22,422 nucleotides of DNA from a virus: positions 1 through 22,422 of the IMG/VR virus record IMGVR_UViG_3300013131_003009, one strand, 5' to 3'. Shown here in pieces: positions 10,421-18,776 of this stretch. Positions within the stretch are counted from its first letter, which is position 1; each line of letters starts with the position of its first letter. Position numbers and translations under genes: made by a program. Under the pieces are notes generated by a model. It was not told the origin of the DNA, did no database searches, and saw nothing but the letters and a program-made list of their open reading frames with translations.

Positions 10421-10591
10421 ATGGACGCAGCAACCGTCAATTTGGCGCTCACCCTCAACGAGGTGAGTTTCATTATCAACGTGCTGGGCGAGACCAAAAG
10501 CTCGACTGGCGCCTTCCCCCTGATGCAGAAGCTGTTTCTCGCAGCCGAAGCGCAGAAACCCGCCGACGAACCCGTCGCAACCACCGAATAA
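10421..10591 (+). CDS. 56-aa conserved small phage protein
   Basis: The ATG at 10421 is preceded by AGGAG at a good distance and the frame ends with TAA at 10591. The peptide starts MDAATVNLALTLNEVSFIIN and continues VLGETKSSTGAFPLMQKLFL, then a charged tail. The order (N-x-V/I-L..LG..P/K-S/T-x-x-G-A-x-x-L-M-Q-K) recurs in very small proteins between lysis and terminase genes of podovirus-type phages. It is helical and not membrane-bound. The function is unknown. Confidence 0.65.
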   Translation: MDAATVNLALTLNEVSFIINVLGETKSSTGAFPLMQKLFLAAEAQKPADEPVATTE

Positions 10592-10602
10592 GGAAAACCA
10601 TC

Positions 10603-10941
10603 ATGGAACAACCCGGCATGATGCCCGAACAGGGCATGACACAACCCGAACAGGGCATGGAACAACCCGCACAAGAGCAGGGCTATTGCATCGAGATCCA
10701 CGTCCTCGCAGACGGCAGCTACCGGGTGTTCACCGAATCGCTCGACTCCCCAGAAGAGCAGGACGAAGCCGGTAAGGGCAAACCCTTCCCGTCCATCGGC
10801 GAAGCCCTGAAGGAAGTACTGGACATCGTCAAGGCCGGCGGTGAGCAGGAAAACGAAGACGAGGATATGGCCGAAGGCTATGGCAACGAAGAGGGCGAGA
10901 TGGCCCAGCCGCTGATGCCGCGCGGCGGCTACGAGGAATAA
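10603..10941 (+). CDS. conserved acidic phage protein with N-terminal repeats
   Basis: A 112-aa acidic protein. Residues 1-25 hold imperfect repeats of M-x-Q-P-E-Q-G-M type. Residues about 27-80 form a compact domain (YCIEIHVLADGSYRVFTESL, then FPSIGEALKEVLDIVKAG), and the tail is Glu/Asp-rich. Related proteins occur beside terminase genes of similar phages. A Shine-Dalgarno (AAGGA) precedes the ATG. No function is known; low complexity at both ends suggests binding to a protein partner. Confidence 0.6.
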   Translation: MEQPGMMPEQGMTQPEQGMEQPAQEQGYCIEIHVLADGSYRVFTESLDSPEEQDEAGKGKPFPSIGEALKEVLDIVKAGGEQENEDEDMAEGYGNEEGEMAQPLMPRGGYEE

Positions 10942-10943
10942 GC

Positions 10944-11144
10944 ATGGCCACCGCACACATTAACCTCGAAGACGTCAACGGCATGGTCGCCGCCAACTTC
11001 GTGTTTGAGGGCGGCTTCGACAAAACCTCCCACGCCCACCAGCACGCAATGCTGATCCAGCGTTGGATGGACGAGAACATGGAGCGCGAGTCCGACCCAG
11101 AAGTCGAAACCGTCGAAACATCGGAAGGCGGAGAAACGGACTGA
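10944..11144 (+). CDS. small hypothetical protein before the terminase genes
   Basis: A 66-aa acidic protein (MATAHINLEDVNGMVAANFV, then FEGGFDKTSHAHQHAMLIQR and a Glu/Asp-rich end). It has GAGGA 6 nt before the ATG and lies 2 nt before both neighbours, so it is in operon with them. No family is recognised. Confidence 0.6.
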   Translation: MATAHINLEDVNGMVAANFVFEGGFDKTSHAHQHAMLIQRWMDENMERESDPEVETVETSEGGETD

Positions 11145-11146
11145 TC

Positions 11147-11647
11147 ATGGCTACCAAGGCAGTCAAAGTAAACAAGTCGGCCAAGAAACCGGCACCGGCA
11201 AAACCAATCACCAAGCCTGCGGTGCGCAAAAAGGCCTCACCCGCGCAGGATAAGCTCAACGCGCTGGGGGCGGAAGTTATCGTCGCCAAGATCAAGAGCG
11301 GGCAAACGTATCGCGAGATTGCCGATGAGGTCGGGGTGGGACTGGCCACACTGTTTGATTGGATCGAGGCAAGTCCCGAACGCTCTCACGCGTGCGCGAC
11401 AGCCCGTGAGTCGTCGGCGCAGGCCTTTGATGACATGGCAATTGCTGAGCTGCGTGGCGCCGCTGACGCCTTTGAACTCTCGAAGGCGAAGGAGTTGGCG
11501 GTGCATTACCGCTGGCGCTCCAAGGTGAGCAATCCACGCCGCTATGGCGACAAGATTGACTTGACCGCGACCCAGACGATCACGGGGACGCTGGATGTCA
11601 CGCTGTCGGCGGATGAGGCTTATACAAGGATGGTCGAGCAAAAGTGA
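11147..11647 (+). CDS. terS: terminase small subunit
   Basis: A 166-aa protein: a basic Lys/Pro/Ala-rich N-terminus (about 1-35), then a helix-turn-helix (TYREIADEVGVGLATLFDWI, about 64-83). A helical oligomerisation part follows, with KAKELAVHYRWRSKVSNPRR near its end. This is the TerS pattern: recognise the packaging site on phage DNA and hand it to the large subunit. The ATG at 11147 is preferred to upstream in-frame alternatives, which overlap the previous gene. It overlaps the large subunit by GTGA. Confidence 0.8.
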   Translation: MATKAVKVNKSAKKPAPAKPITKPAVRKKASPAQDKLNALGAEVIVAKIKSGQTYREIADEVGVGLATLFDWIEASPERSHACATARESSAQAFDDMAIAELRGAADAFELSKAKELAVHYRWRSKVSNPRRYGDKIDLTATQTITGTLDVTLSADEAYTRMVEQK

Positions 11648-13185
11648 CCTTCGATTGGGGACATCCGGATTACCAACCGGTGTTCGAGGAGCGCGTGCGC
11701 CGCCTGACCAAGCTGCGTGCAGAGCCGGCGCTAGTGCTGCCGCTGTGGGAGTATTACAAGACCCGCCCGGTCGCGTTCATCAACGATTGGGCCTGTACCT
11801 TCGACCCGCGCAACCCGGAAGTCGGGCTGCCGTCGATTGTTCCGTTCCTGCTATTCCCCAAGCAGGAGGAATATATCAATTGGATCTATGAGCGCTGGCA
11901 GAAGCGCGAAGACGGGCTGGCGGAGAAATCGCGTGACATGGGGGTGTCGTGGCTGTCGGTGGCGTTTGCGGTATGGATGTGGACTTTTCACACTGGGGTG
12001 GTGGTGGGTTTTGGATCCCGCAAGGAATCGTATGTGGACGAGATCGGGAACCCGGCGAGTTTGTTTTGGAAAGCGCGTGAGCTGATTCGCCTGCTTCCCA
12101 AAGAGTTTCGCCCGGATGGGTTTAAGGAAAAAGAGCATGCGCCGTCGATGCGGATTATCAATCCCGCCAATGGATCGAGCATCATCGGCGAGGCGGGTGA
12201 CAACATCGGTCGTGGTAATCGGACGTCGCTCTACTTCGTGGATGAGGCGGCGTTCATTGAGCGCCCGGATGCGGTGGATGCGGCGCTGAGCCAGACCTCG
12301 AACTGCAAGCTGTATGTGTCCACGCCCAACGGTGCGGGCAACCCGTTTTATCGGCGTCGCCATAGTGGCAAGGTGCCGGTGTTTATCTTTGACTGGCACG
12401 ATGATCCGCGCAAGGACGAGGCGTGGTACCGCAAGCAATGCGAGACGCTGGACCCGGTGGTGGTGGCGCAGGAGATCGACCGCAACTACGAGTCGTCGGT
12501 GTCCAATGCCTTCGTGCCGGCCGAACTGGTCGCCGCTGCGCAAGCGCGCGGTCCGGCTGAAGTACAGCCGCTGGGCGGCCTGCGGGTCGGTGTGGATGTG
12601 GCGCGATTTGGCGATGACAAGTCGGTGATCACCTTCCGTAAGGGCCGTGTGTGCCTGAAGCAGGTGGTGTTGGAGAAGCTCGACGTTACTCAGGTAGCGG
12701 GACGGACCAAGTCTGAGATTATGGCCTACGGGTTTATGCCGGAACAGATCGCGGTGGACACCATCGGGATTGGCGCTGGCGTGGCAGACATGCTGCGCGG
12801 CTGGTTCCCGGACAGGATTGATCGTGCGACCGGCAAGCGTAGCCCAATTGTGGTGGACGTCAACGCGGCGATTCGGCAGGGCGACGGGATCCATTACAAC
12901 CTGCGCGCCCGGATGTGGGCGGACATGAAGGAATGGCTGAAGACCGCATCGATCCCGAATGACCAAGAGCTAAAGACAGACCTGACCGCGCTGCGCTATC
13001 ACTTCCGTAGTGGCGAGATGATGCTCGAGAGCAAGGACGACGCGAAGAAGCGCGGGGTGAAATCACCCGACCGCGGTGATTCGCTGGCACTGACGTTTGC
13101 GGTGCCAACAATCGTAAACAAACAGGCGCCGATTCGCGTGCAGAGCTTCCGGCCAACGGATGCGGGCATGGGGATGTTGGGATAG
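11644..13185 (+). CDS. terL: terminase large subunit
   Basis: A 513-aa packaging motor. The ATPase part has a Walker A-like KSRDMGVS (residues 95-102), a Walker B LYFVDE (196-201) and the coupling motif STPNG (226-230). The nuclease part begins near residue 313 with LRVGVDVARFGDDKSV (Asp318 a probable metal ligand), continues to DTIGIGAGVAD and ends with DRGDSLALTFA, together an RNase H-like site. The Walker A lysine is in the unusual upstream position, as in several large terminases. It uses a GTG start that overlaps the TerS stop. Its role is to translocate DNA into the prohead through the portal and cut it. Confidence 0.93.
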   Translation: MTFDWGHPDYQPVFEERVRRLTKLRAEPALVLPLWEYYKTRPVAFINDWACTFDPRNPEVGLPSIVPFLLFPKQEEYINWIYERWQKREDGLAEKSRDMGVSWLSVAFAVWMWTFHTGVVVGFGSRKESYVDEIGNPASLFWKARELIRLLPKEFRPDGFKEKEHAPSMRIINPANGSSIIGEAGDNIGRGNRTSLYFVDEAAFIERPDAVDAALSQTSNCKLYVSTPNGAGNPFYRRRHSGKVPVFIFDWHDDPRKDEAWYRKQCETLDPVVVAQEIDRNYESSVSNAFVPAELVAAAQARGPAEVQPLGGLRVGVDVARFGDDKSVITFRKGRVCLKQVVLEKLDVTQVAGRTKSEIMAYGFMPEQIAVDTIGIGAGVADMLRGWFPDRIDRATGKRSPIVVDVNAAIRQGDGIHYNLRARMWADMKEWLKTASIPNDQELKTDLTALRYHFRSGEMMLESKDDAKKRGVKSPDRGDSLALTFAVPTIVNKQAPIRVQSFRPTDAGMGMLG

Positions 13186-13202
13186 CCGCTTTCTTTGACA
13201 GG

Positions 13203-13222
13203 GCGCCATGGGCGCTTTTTTT
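13203..13222 (+). terminator. hairpin with T run between terminase and portal genes
   Basis: GCGCC-ATG-GGCGC (13203-13215) followed by seven T. The loop is only 3 nt, so efficiency is uncertain. It would set a step down in transcription between the packaging and virion genes, or slow polymerase; late antitermination would overcome it. Confidence 0.5.
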
Positions 13223-13234
13223 ACAGGACATCGC

Positions 13235-15613
13235 ATGGAAGACTTTGAGGATTTGCCGCCGGAAGTGCGGGCCGAGATCGCGGGACGCGCGCATGCTGCG
13301 CACGACGATGGCACCCGACTCCAAGCGCTGAGCGCGACCTTGGCAGGACTGCGCGATGAGGCCGTGAAAGATCGCGCCAGCTCCGGGATCGAGCAGATCT
13401 GGATGGAGTGCGAAGAGGCCTACCTTGGCGTGGATGACGCCAACCGGAATGAGATGGGTCGCCAGCGCTGGGCCAAGCCCCTATCCTCTGACGGTCCGTT
13501 GACCTCGGATCGCAAGGCCGGTAATGGCAAGTCGACCGCCTTCGTGCGGCTGACCTCCCGCTACGTTGACGCCGGCACCGCCAAGCTGTGTGAGGTGTTG
13601 TTGCCGATCGACGACAAGGCGTTCAGCTTTGCGCCGACGCCGGTCCCGGATCTGATCGCGGCGCTGGAAGACGACTCACCCGCGACGGGCGCCATGGGTC
13701 AGCTGCTTATGCAGCCGGGCCAACCTCCACAACCGGGAATGCCTGCGCCCATGCAGCCGGTGGCCAAGAAGGATGTCGCTAAGGCAGCAATGGAACAGGC
13801 AACGGAGGCCGCCCAGAAAGCCGAGCAACGCATCTATGACTGGATGGTGGAGACCAAGCACGCCAGCGAGATGCGCAAGGTCATTCATGACGCTGCGCGG
13901 ATTGGTGTCGGGGTGCTGAAAGGCCCGTTCCCGGATGTGCGTCGCAGTCAGGCAATGGTCAAGGTGGATGCCCAGACCACGGCGTTGCAGATTGAAGACA
14001 AAGTGGTGCCGGCTGAGCGCTGGGTGGACCCGTGGAATCTATTCCCCGATCCTGCCTGCGGCGAAGACATTCACACGGGCGCGTACCTGTTCGAGCGCGA
14101 CTACATCTCGGCCAAGACATTGCGCAACCTGATCGGCCAGCCCGGCTACATTGCCGACGCTGTGCAGCAGGTCCTGAAGGAAGGGCCGAACAAGGTGAAC
14201 GTGAACCCCGGCCCGCATCAAAAAGATACGAAAAAGAGCTTCGAGATTTGGTACGGCTATGCCGAGATCGATGTCGAGGATGTGATCGCCTGTGGCGGCG
14301 TGAAGCGAGAAGATGTGGCTGACTGCGAGAAGGTGGCGGTGATTGCGACGCTCGTGAACGACACGGTAATCCGGGCGGTCCTGAACCCGCTGGACTCTGG
14401 CGCTTTCCCCTATCAGGTGATTCCATGGCGCCGTCGCGCCGGCTCGTGGGCGGGGGTGGGCGTGGCAGAACAGTGTCGCTTCCCGCAACGGTTGGTGAAT
14501 GGGGCCACCCGGGCGATGTCGGACAACGCCGGACTCAGCGCCGGCTTGCAGATCATTATTGATCAAGGCTCGGTGACTCCGGCCGATGGCAACTGGGCGC
14601 TGACGCCGAACAAGATTTGGCTGAAAAACCCGGACTCGGTGGTGACGGATGTGCGCGCAGCGTTTGCCAGCGTGCAGTTCCCAAACACTCAGCAGCAGCT
14701 GATGGCGATCATTGAGTACGGCTTCCGGCTGGCGGAGGAATCAACCAGCATTCCGCTGATCACGCAGGGGCAATCGGGCAAGACCACGCCGGATACCTTC
14801 AGCGGCCAGCAGCTGCAGGATAACAACGCGAACCAGTTGCTGCGCGACATTGCGGCGTCGTTTGACGACTGTGTGACTGAGCCGTTGGTGAAGAAGTACT
14901 ACGAGTGGCTCTTGCTCGATCCGGATGTCCCGGAGGAAGAGAAGGGCGACTACCAGATCAATACCCATGGTTCCGTGGCGCTGGTGGAGCGGGCGATTCA
15001 GGATTATGCCCTGCTGCAGATGGGGCAGATGGTGGGCAATCCGGTATTCGGGATTGATCCGAAGAAATGGTTCGAGCAGATGGCCAAGGCGAAACGCCTC
15101 GATCCGCGCACGCTGCAATACAGCGACGAGGAGATGGCGCAGATGCAACAGCAGGGTCAGCCGCCGGCGCCGCAGGTACAAGTGGCGCAGATCAACGCAC
15201 AGGCCCGTCTGCAAGACACGCAGATGAAGCTGCAAGCGCAGCAGGGTAGCCCGGATGGCAGCGGCAACGCGCAGATCCAGTCGGCCCAGATTCGCACCCA
15301 AGCCGACCTGCAGAAGGCGCAGCTGGTGCAGCAGGCCGATATGGTTGAGCTGCAGTTCAAGGCGCAGCAGGCCGAATTGCAGCGGCAGCATGAGATGGCA
15401 CTGAAGAACATGGAGCTGCAGATCGAGATGATGAAGCTGTCCAACGACAAGAACATTTCTCTGGAAGAGATCAAGTCGCAGCTGGCCCGCGACAGCATGA
15501 AGCTGGCGACCCAGAAGGAGCTGACCTACGCGACGCACAACGCGCCACAAGTGGCCACTCCAGCGGTGGAGCCGCCGGGACGCGCGCCGAACGGACAGGC
15601 GTTTCAAGCATGA
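13235..15613 (+). CDS. portal protein
   Basis: A 792-aa protein placed directly after the terminase. The frame is open from 13208, but that ATG is inside a terminator-like hairpin; the ATG at 13235 has AGGA 6-7 nt upstream. The body has the podovirus portal outline: an N-terminal helical region, a wing/clip region (QIEDKVVPAERWVDPWNLFP, DPACGEDIHTGAYLFERDYI) and a stem region (RLVNGATRAMSDNAGLSAG). The last 150 residues or so are a Gln/Ala-rich coiled coil (from about EEMAQMQQQGQPPAPQVQVA), as in long P22-type portals with a barrel. Its role is the 12-subunit vertex through which DNA enters and leaves. There is no exact family call. Confidence 0.85.
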   Translation: MEDFEDLPPEVRAEIAGRAHAAHDDGTRLQALSATLAGLRDEAVKDRASSGIEQIWMECEEAYLGVDDANRNEMGRQRWAKPLSSDGPLTSDRKAGNGKSTAFVRLTSRYVDAGTAKLCEVLLPIDDKAFSFAPTPVPDLIAALEDDSPATGAMGQLLMQPGQPPQPGMPAPMQPVAKKDVAKAAMEQATEAAQKAEQRIYDWMVETKHASEMRKVIHDAARIGVGVLKGPFPDVRRSQAMVKVDAQTTALQIEDKVVPAERWVDPWNLFPDPACGEDIHTGAYLFERDYISAKTLRNLIGQPGYIADAVQQVLKEGPNKVNVNPGPHQKDTKKSFEIWYGYAEIDVEDVIACGGVKREDVADCEKVAVIATLVNDTVIRAVLNPLDSGAFPYQVIPWRRRAGSWAGVGVAEQCRFPQRLVNGATRAMSDNAGLSAGLQIIIDQGSVTPADGNWALTPNKIWLKNPDSVVTDVRAAFASVQFPNTQQQLMAIIEYGFRLAEESTSIPLITQGQSGKTTPDTFSGQQLQDNNANQLLRDIAASFDDCVTEPLVKKYYEWLLLDPDVPEEEKGDYQINTHGSVALVERAIQDYALLQMGQMVGNPVFGIDPKKWFEQMAKAKRLDPRTLQYSDEEMAQMQQQGQPPAPQVQVAQINAQARLQDTQMKLQAQQGSPDGSGNAQIQSAQIRTQADLQKAQLVQQADMVELQFKAQQAELQRQHEMALKNMELQIEMMKLSNDKNISLEEIKSQLARDSMKLATQKELTYATHNAPQVATPAVEPPGRAPNGQAFQA

Positions 15614-15981
15614 GCGACTTCGGCAATCGACCGGATGGCACACCTAAAGGGAATGGCTGGTTCGGCGTACTGAAACGCCCGGATGGCGGGGTCTCTACGG
15701 AGCTGTCAGCGGATAGCACGATCAGCATTGATGGTAAAGAGCGGCAGGTGCTGTACCCGCTACTGGTGCCATCCCTAAGCAAGGAAGAGGTGACTTCGCT
15801 GCTGAGCGGCGACAAGCCAACCGACGCGATCTACCGCAAGGCGGAGCAGTTCGCAGCGGAGCGTGTGGCGGCCGGACTCAGCCCCTTTGCCGGGCCAGAC
15901 GATAAACCGCAGCCCTTGCGCACACAGCAAGAGTGGCGCGCCATCGAGGAGCAGGCGCTGCGCGAAGGCTACCAGCGGTAA
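15610..15981 (+). CDS. conserved phage protein (GNR-DGTPKG family)
   Basis: A 123-aa protein starting MSDFGNRPDGTPKGNGWFGV. It carries the conserved elements GT-KG-GWFG, LKRPDGGVSTELS, a hydrophobic YPLLVPSLSKEEV and the C-terminal helix RKAEQFAAERVAAGLSPFAG. Many tailed phages encode such a protein near portal or scaffold genes, and a virion-associated or internal role is suspected. It overlaps the portal end by 4 nt and the next gene by 1 nt (TAATG). Confidence 0.75.
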   Translation: MSDFGNRPDGTPKGNGWFGVLKRPDGGVSTELSADSTISIDGKERQVLYPLLVPSLSKEEVTSLLSGDKPTDAIYRKAEQFAAERVAAGLSPFAGPDDKPQPLRTQQEWRAIEEQALREGYQR

Positions 15982-16175
15982 TGGAGCTAACCTATCACGA
16001 CAAGGCGAATCCGTTGTGGGTTCGTCTGGAAAAACATTTTACGGAGCGACTCGAGTTGTTGCGCGCGAAGAACGACGCGAACCTCGATGAGCGCACCACG
16101 GCTGAGTTGCGTGGCCGGATCGCCGAGATCAAGGCGATCCTATTACTGGCCATCGACAAGCCGACACCTGATTAG
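15981..16175 (+). CDS. 64-aa small helical protein
   Basis: It starts at an ATG overlapping the previous TAA (TAATG). The peptide MELTYHDKANPLWVRLEKHF continues as helices (RLELLRAKNDANLDERTTAE, then LRGRIAEIKAILLLA). Size, position and the pattern LRGRIAEIK.LL match small proteins often found between portal and scaffold genes. It may be a head accessory. The function is unknown. Confidence 0.65.
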   Translation: MELTYHDKANPLWVRLEKHFTERLELLRAKNDANLDERTTAELRGRIAEIKAILLLAIDKPTPD

Positions 16176-16181
16176 CCGTCG

Positions 16182-16193
16182 GGGTTTCGACCC
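16182..16193 (+). other. UUCG-capped hairpin in the gap before the scaffold gene
   Basis: GGGT-TTCG-ACCC, with a further outer pairing GCCG...CGGC (16175-16200 region). UUCG loops are unusually stable and can protect or process mRNA ends. No T run follows. The rest of this gap (16201-16239) holds nothing recognisable. Confidence 0.5.
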
Positions 16194-16239
16194 TCTCGGC
16201 TGTAGCCAGTCCACGGTTATTTGACCGCCGACTGATCTT

Positions 16240-16261
16240 GCCCACCTCGTGTGGGCTTTTT
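16240..16261 (+). terminator. intrinsic terminator upstream of the scaffold gene
   Basis: GCCCAC (16240-16245) pairs with GTGGGC (16251-16256) around CTCGT, followed by five T. It ends the small-gene stretch just before the scaffold gene. With the capsid terminator it brackets the scaffold/capsid pair. Confidence 0.7.
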
Positions 16262-16278
16262 ACTTTGTGGAGACGATA

Positions 16279-17079
16279 TTGGAGAACGCAGCGGTTGAAA
16301 CACCTATAGACGATCAAGACTTCGAGAATGCTTTTGCGGATGACGCCCCTACGGAAACGCCGGGGACAGACGAGATCGCACTGAACCCCGAAGCGGATCC
16401 GGAGGAGGAGCAACCCCGATACGCGCAGATCACTGAAGACGAGTACCGGCGACTGATGGAGGCAGCTGACACGGTCAGCAAGCTCGGTCATTTGCAGGAC
16501 AAGGCCTTCGGCAAGATCGGCGGCATCGAGCGTTATTTGCAACAGCTCCAGAGCCAGACCCCGGCCGGCGTAGATATTAGCGAGGATGACGTGAAGGACC
16601 TCGCCGATGAATACCCGGAACTCGGTGCGTTGCAGCTCAAGGTGTTGCAGAAAGTCGCAGGCAAGCTGAAAGGCACCGGCATAGGCGGGATAAATTCCGA
16701 GCAGGTCGATGTGTTGATTCAGCAGCGGTTGAGCGATGCCAAGGAAAACGTCAAAGCCGAGATGCGTCGCGAGCTGGCCGAGGAGACGCTGGATGACCTC
16801 CAGCCCGATTGGCGAGCAGTGCGTGACTCGGAGGCGTTCCGGGCATGGCTGTCAGGGCAACCTGAGCCGTATCAACAAAAAGCGGCAACCAGCCTGAGTC
16901 CGTCGTATGCGGCCAAGGTGATCGGTGAATTCAAGGCGGCAGCACAGCCTAAAGCCGCACCCAAGCCCAGCCCACAAAGGTCAAGGATCGAGGCGGCAGT
17001 AACGCCGAAGAGTGGTGGCGGTTTTACCCCACCGGCCTCGGATGAAGACGATTTTGTTGCGGGATTTAATTCCGCCTAA
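16279..17079 (+). CDS. capsid scaffold protein (candidate)
   Basis: A 266-aa acidic, mostly helical protein directly before the major capsid gene. The N-terminus is Glu/Asp-rich (ETPIDDQDFENAFADDAPTE), the middle is coiled-coil-like (ADTVSKLGHLQDKAFGKIGG; EQVDVLIQQRLSDAKENVKA), and the C-terminus is Pro/Ala/Lys-rich, ending DEDDFVAGFNSA. This is the usual make-up of scaffolds that guide prohead assembly and then leave. The start is TTG at 16279 with GTGGAG 6 nt upstream; the earlier open frame lies in the terminator. Role is inferred from position and composition. Confidence 0.75.
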   Translation: MENAAVETPIDDQDFENAFADDAPTETPGTDEIALNPEADPEEEQPRYAQITEDEYRRLMEAADTVSKLGHLQDKAFGKIGGIERYLQQLQSQTPAGVDISEDDVKDLADEYPELGALQLKVLQKVAGKLKGTGIGGINSEQVDVLIQQRLSDAKENVKAEMRRELAEETLDDLQPDWRAVRDSEAFRAWLSGQPEPYQQKAATSLSPSYAAKVIGEFKAAAQPKAAPKPSPQRSRIEAAVTPKSGGGFTPPASDEDDFVAGFNSA

Positions 17080-17099
17080 CCCAATAAGGAGTATCCATC

Positions 17100-18167
17100 A
17101 TGGCTTTACATGTAATGTCTACCCAGTCCGCGCGGATTGGTAAATTCAAAGGCGCCATCCTCAAGCGCGCAGTTCCGCTTGAAGTGTTGGCACGTTCCGG
17201 CCGTCAGGTTTCCATGCCGGCTAATAACAGCGACACTTACGTGGCTCGTCGTTATCTGCCCTATGGCGCGACCGCGACCAACGCCAATACCATCAACCGC
17301 TTCTTGGCGAATGGTACCGGCGACCGCGGCGCTGCTGTTGTGACAGCACACCTCGCGTCTGAAGGCGTGACCGGCACCCCTGAGAGCATCATTGCTCAGG
17401 ACGTGACCGTTGTGATCGCCCAGTACAGCTGTCTGTATGGCTTCTCGGACAAGACATATGACTTGTACGAAGATGACATCCCGGCAGAGATGGTCGCGAT
17501 CGTGGGCGAGCGTGTTGCGTTCGTGAACGAGCTGATCATCTACGGCGCACTGAAGGCCTGCACCAACGTGTTCTACGGCGGCACCGGCACCTCTGTGGCC
17601 ACGGTCAACGGCGGTCTGACCCTGAACCTGCTGCGTAAAATCGCACGCGGTCTGCAGGCGAACCACGCCAAGCCCGTGAACAAGGTGTTGAAAGCTGGCC
17701 CGAACATCGCGACTGAGGCTGTGGCCGAAGGCTTCACCGTGTTCTGCCACACCGATCTGGAGCCGGATGTGCGTAACATCGTCGGGTTTATCCCGGCTGA
17801 GCGTTATGCTTCTGGCACCCCAATGCCTAATGAAATCGGCAAGGTGGAGCGCTTCCGCTTCATCACCTCGCCGGATCTGCCTTCCGTTCAGGATGGCGGG
17901 GCATTGATCGGCGCCACAGGTCTGACTTCCACAACCGGCACCAACCTCGATGTGTATCCGCTCATCGTGACGGCGCAGGATGCATGGAGCCAGATCGCAG
18001 TACGCGGCAAGGATGCGCTCGATCCGACTTTCATCAAGCCGGGCGAGAAGAGCAAGTCCGATCCGCTGGGTCAGCGCGGCTACGCCGGCACCAAGTGGTA
18101 CAAGGCTGTCATGCTGGAGAACTCCGGCTGGATGGCTGTGGCCAACGTCGGCGCAACAGCGATCTGA
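17100..18167 (+). CDS. major capsid protein, N4-gp56 family
   Basis: A 355-aa protein that matches the N4-gp56 family in order and size. An N-terminal arm (ILKRAVPLEVLARSGRQVSM) is followed by TYVARRYLPYGATATNANTI, VTVVIAQYSCLYGFSDKTYD and the long helix IPAEMVAIVGERVAFVNELI. The later parts include GFTVFCHTDLEPDVRNIVGF and the end VRGKDALDPTFIKPGEKSKS and KWYKAVMLENSGWMAVANVG. It has AAGGAG upstream, follows the scaffold and is followed by a strong terminator. It forms the HK97-fold shell. Confidence 0.92.
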   Translation: MALHVMSTQSARIGKFKGAILKRAVPLEVLARSGRQVSMPANNSDTYVARRYLPYGATATNANTINRFLANGTGDRGAAVVTAHLASEGVTGTPESIIAQDVTVVIAQYSCLYGFSDKTYDLYEDDIPAEMVAIVGERVAFVNELIIYGALKACTNVFYGGTGTSVATVNGGLTLNLLRKIARGLQANHAKPVNKVLKAGPNIATEAVAEGFTVFCHTDLEPDVRNIVGFIPAERYASGTPMPNEIGKVERFRFITSPDLPSVQDGGALIGATGLTSTTGTNLDVYPLIVTAQDAWSQIAVRGKDALDPTFIKPGEKSKSDPLGQRGYAGTKWYKAVMLENSGWMAVANVGATAI

Positions 18168-18197
18168 CGAACCCCGCCTAATTTAGGCGGATAACCG

Positions 18198-18235
18198 AAC
18201 CCACTGGGAACCGAAAGGTTTCTGGTGGGTTTTTT
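18198..18235 (+). terminator. strong terminator after the capsid gene
   Basis: A 15-bp stem (18198-18212 with 18217-18231, four or so G-T wobbles) is closed by a GAAA tetraloop and followed by four to five T. A separate small dyad, CCGCC-TAATTTA-GGCGG, lies just before it (18174-18190). Phages often place such a partial terminator after the capsid gene to make far more capsid than tail mRNA. Confidence 0.85.
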
Positions 18236-18252
18236 ATTTGGAGGACGAAAAC

Positions 18253-18765
18253 ATGGCAGCAGCCAAACGCAAGGAATTTAGTACCGAGGAGATGCAGCTC
18301 GGTCAGTCCGCCCCGATTATTTTACCCGAAGAGGGTGAGGAAATCGTGCGCGGGGAAACCATCCTGCCGGTGGATTCACCGGAGGGTATGAATTACGCCG
18401 AGGATCTGGCCTTCATGGAAGAACCGGTGACGATTCGCATTGAGCCAACTGCAGAGAAGAATGCGTCGCCGGTGGTGGAGTGCTGGGTTAATGGTGTCGG
18501 CGCCGAGGTGGAAATGGAAGGGCGCTGGGTGCGCTTGGGCTTCTTGCCGGTAGGCACGCCCGTGACGACACGGCGTAAGTACGTTGAGGTGCTGGCGCGC
18601 GCCAAGACGGAGACATTCACCAACAACGTGATGGAGATGCCCGGGCAGGATCCGGTCAATTCGATCCAGCGCTTCAACTCGAGCCGCGCACCGTTTTCGG
18701 TGTTGCGGGATGCAAACCCGCGCGGGTATGAGTGGCTGAGCAAACTCATGGCGCGCACTTGGTAA
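18253..18765 (+). CDS. conserved virion-region protein of unknown function
   Basis: A 170-aa protein starting MAAAKRKEFSTEEMQLGQSA, with GGAGG 8 nt upstream; a TTG at 18238 is the alternative. An acidic N-terminus is followed by a beta-rich middle (EEPVTIRIEPTAEKNASPVV; EMEGRWVRLGFLPVGTPVTT) and a helical end. Such a protein often lies between capsid and adaptor genes in phages with N4-gp56 capsids; a head-decoration or head-tail role is plausible but unproven. Confidence 0.6.
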   Translation: MAAAKRKEFSTEEMQLGQSAPIILPEEGEEIVRGETILPVDSPEGMNYAEDLAFMEEPVTIRIEPTAEKNASPVVECWVNGVGAEVEMEGRWVRLGFLPVGTPVTTRRKYVEVLARAKTETFTNNVMEMPGQDPVNSIQRFNSSRAPFSVLRDANPRGYEWLSKLMARTW

Positions 18766-18776
18766 AGGGGTAGGGT

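Noticed and set aside
11851-12966. 371-aa minus-strand frame, and similar long antisense frames at 14741-15643 and 18393-19463
   Set aside because: They are shadows of the high-G+C terminase, portal and adaptor genes; they lack start signals and family patterns.
13195-13200. TTGACA before the portal gene as a promoter
   Set aside because: No acceptable -10 box lies 16-18 nt downstream; the region is a hairpin followed by T residues.
13208-13234. Upstream ATG (13208) as portal start
   Set aside because: It lies in the loop of a terminator-like hairpin with a T run directly after it and no ribosome site; the ATG at 13235 has AGGA at good spacing.
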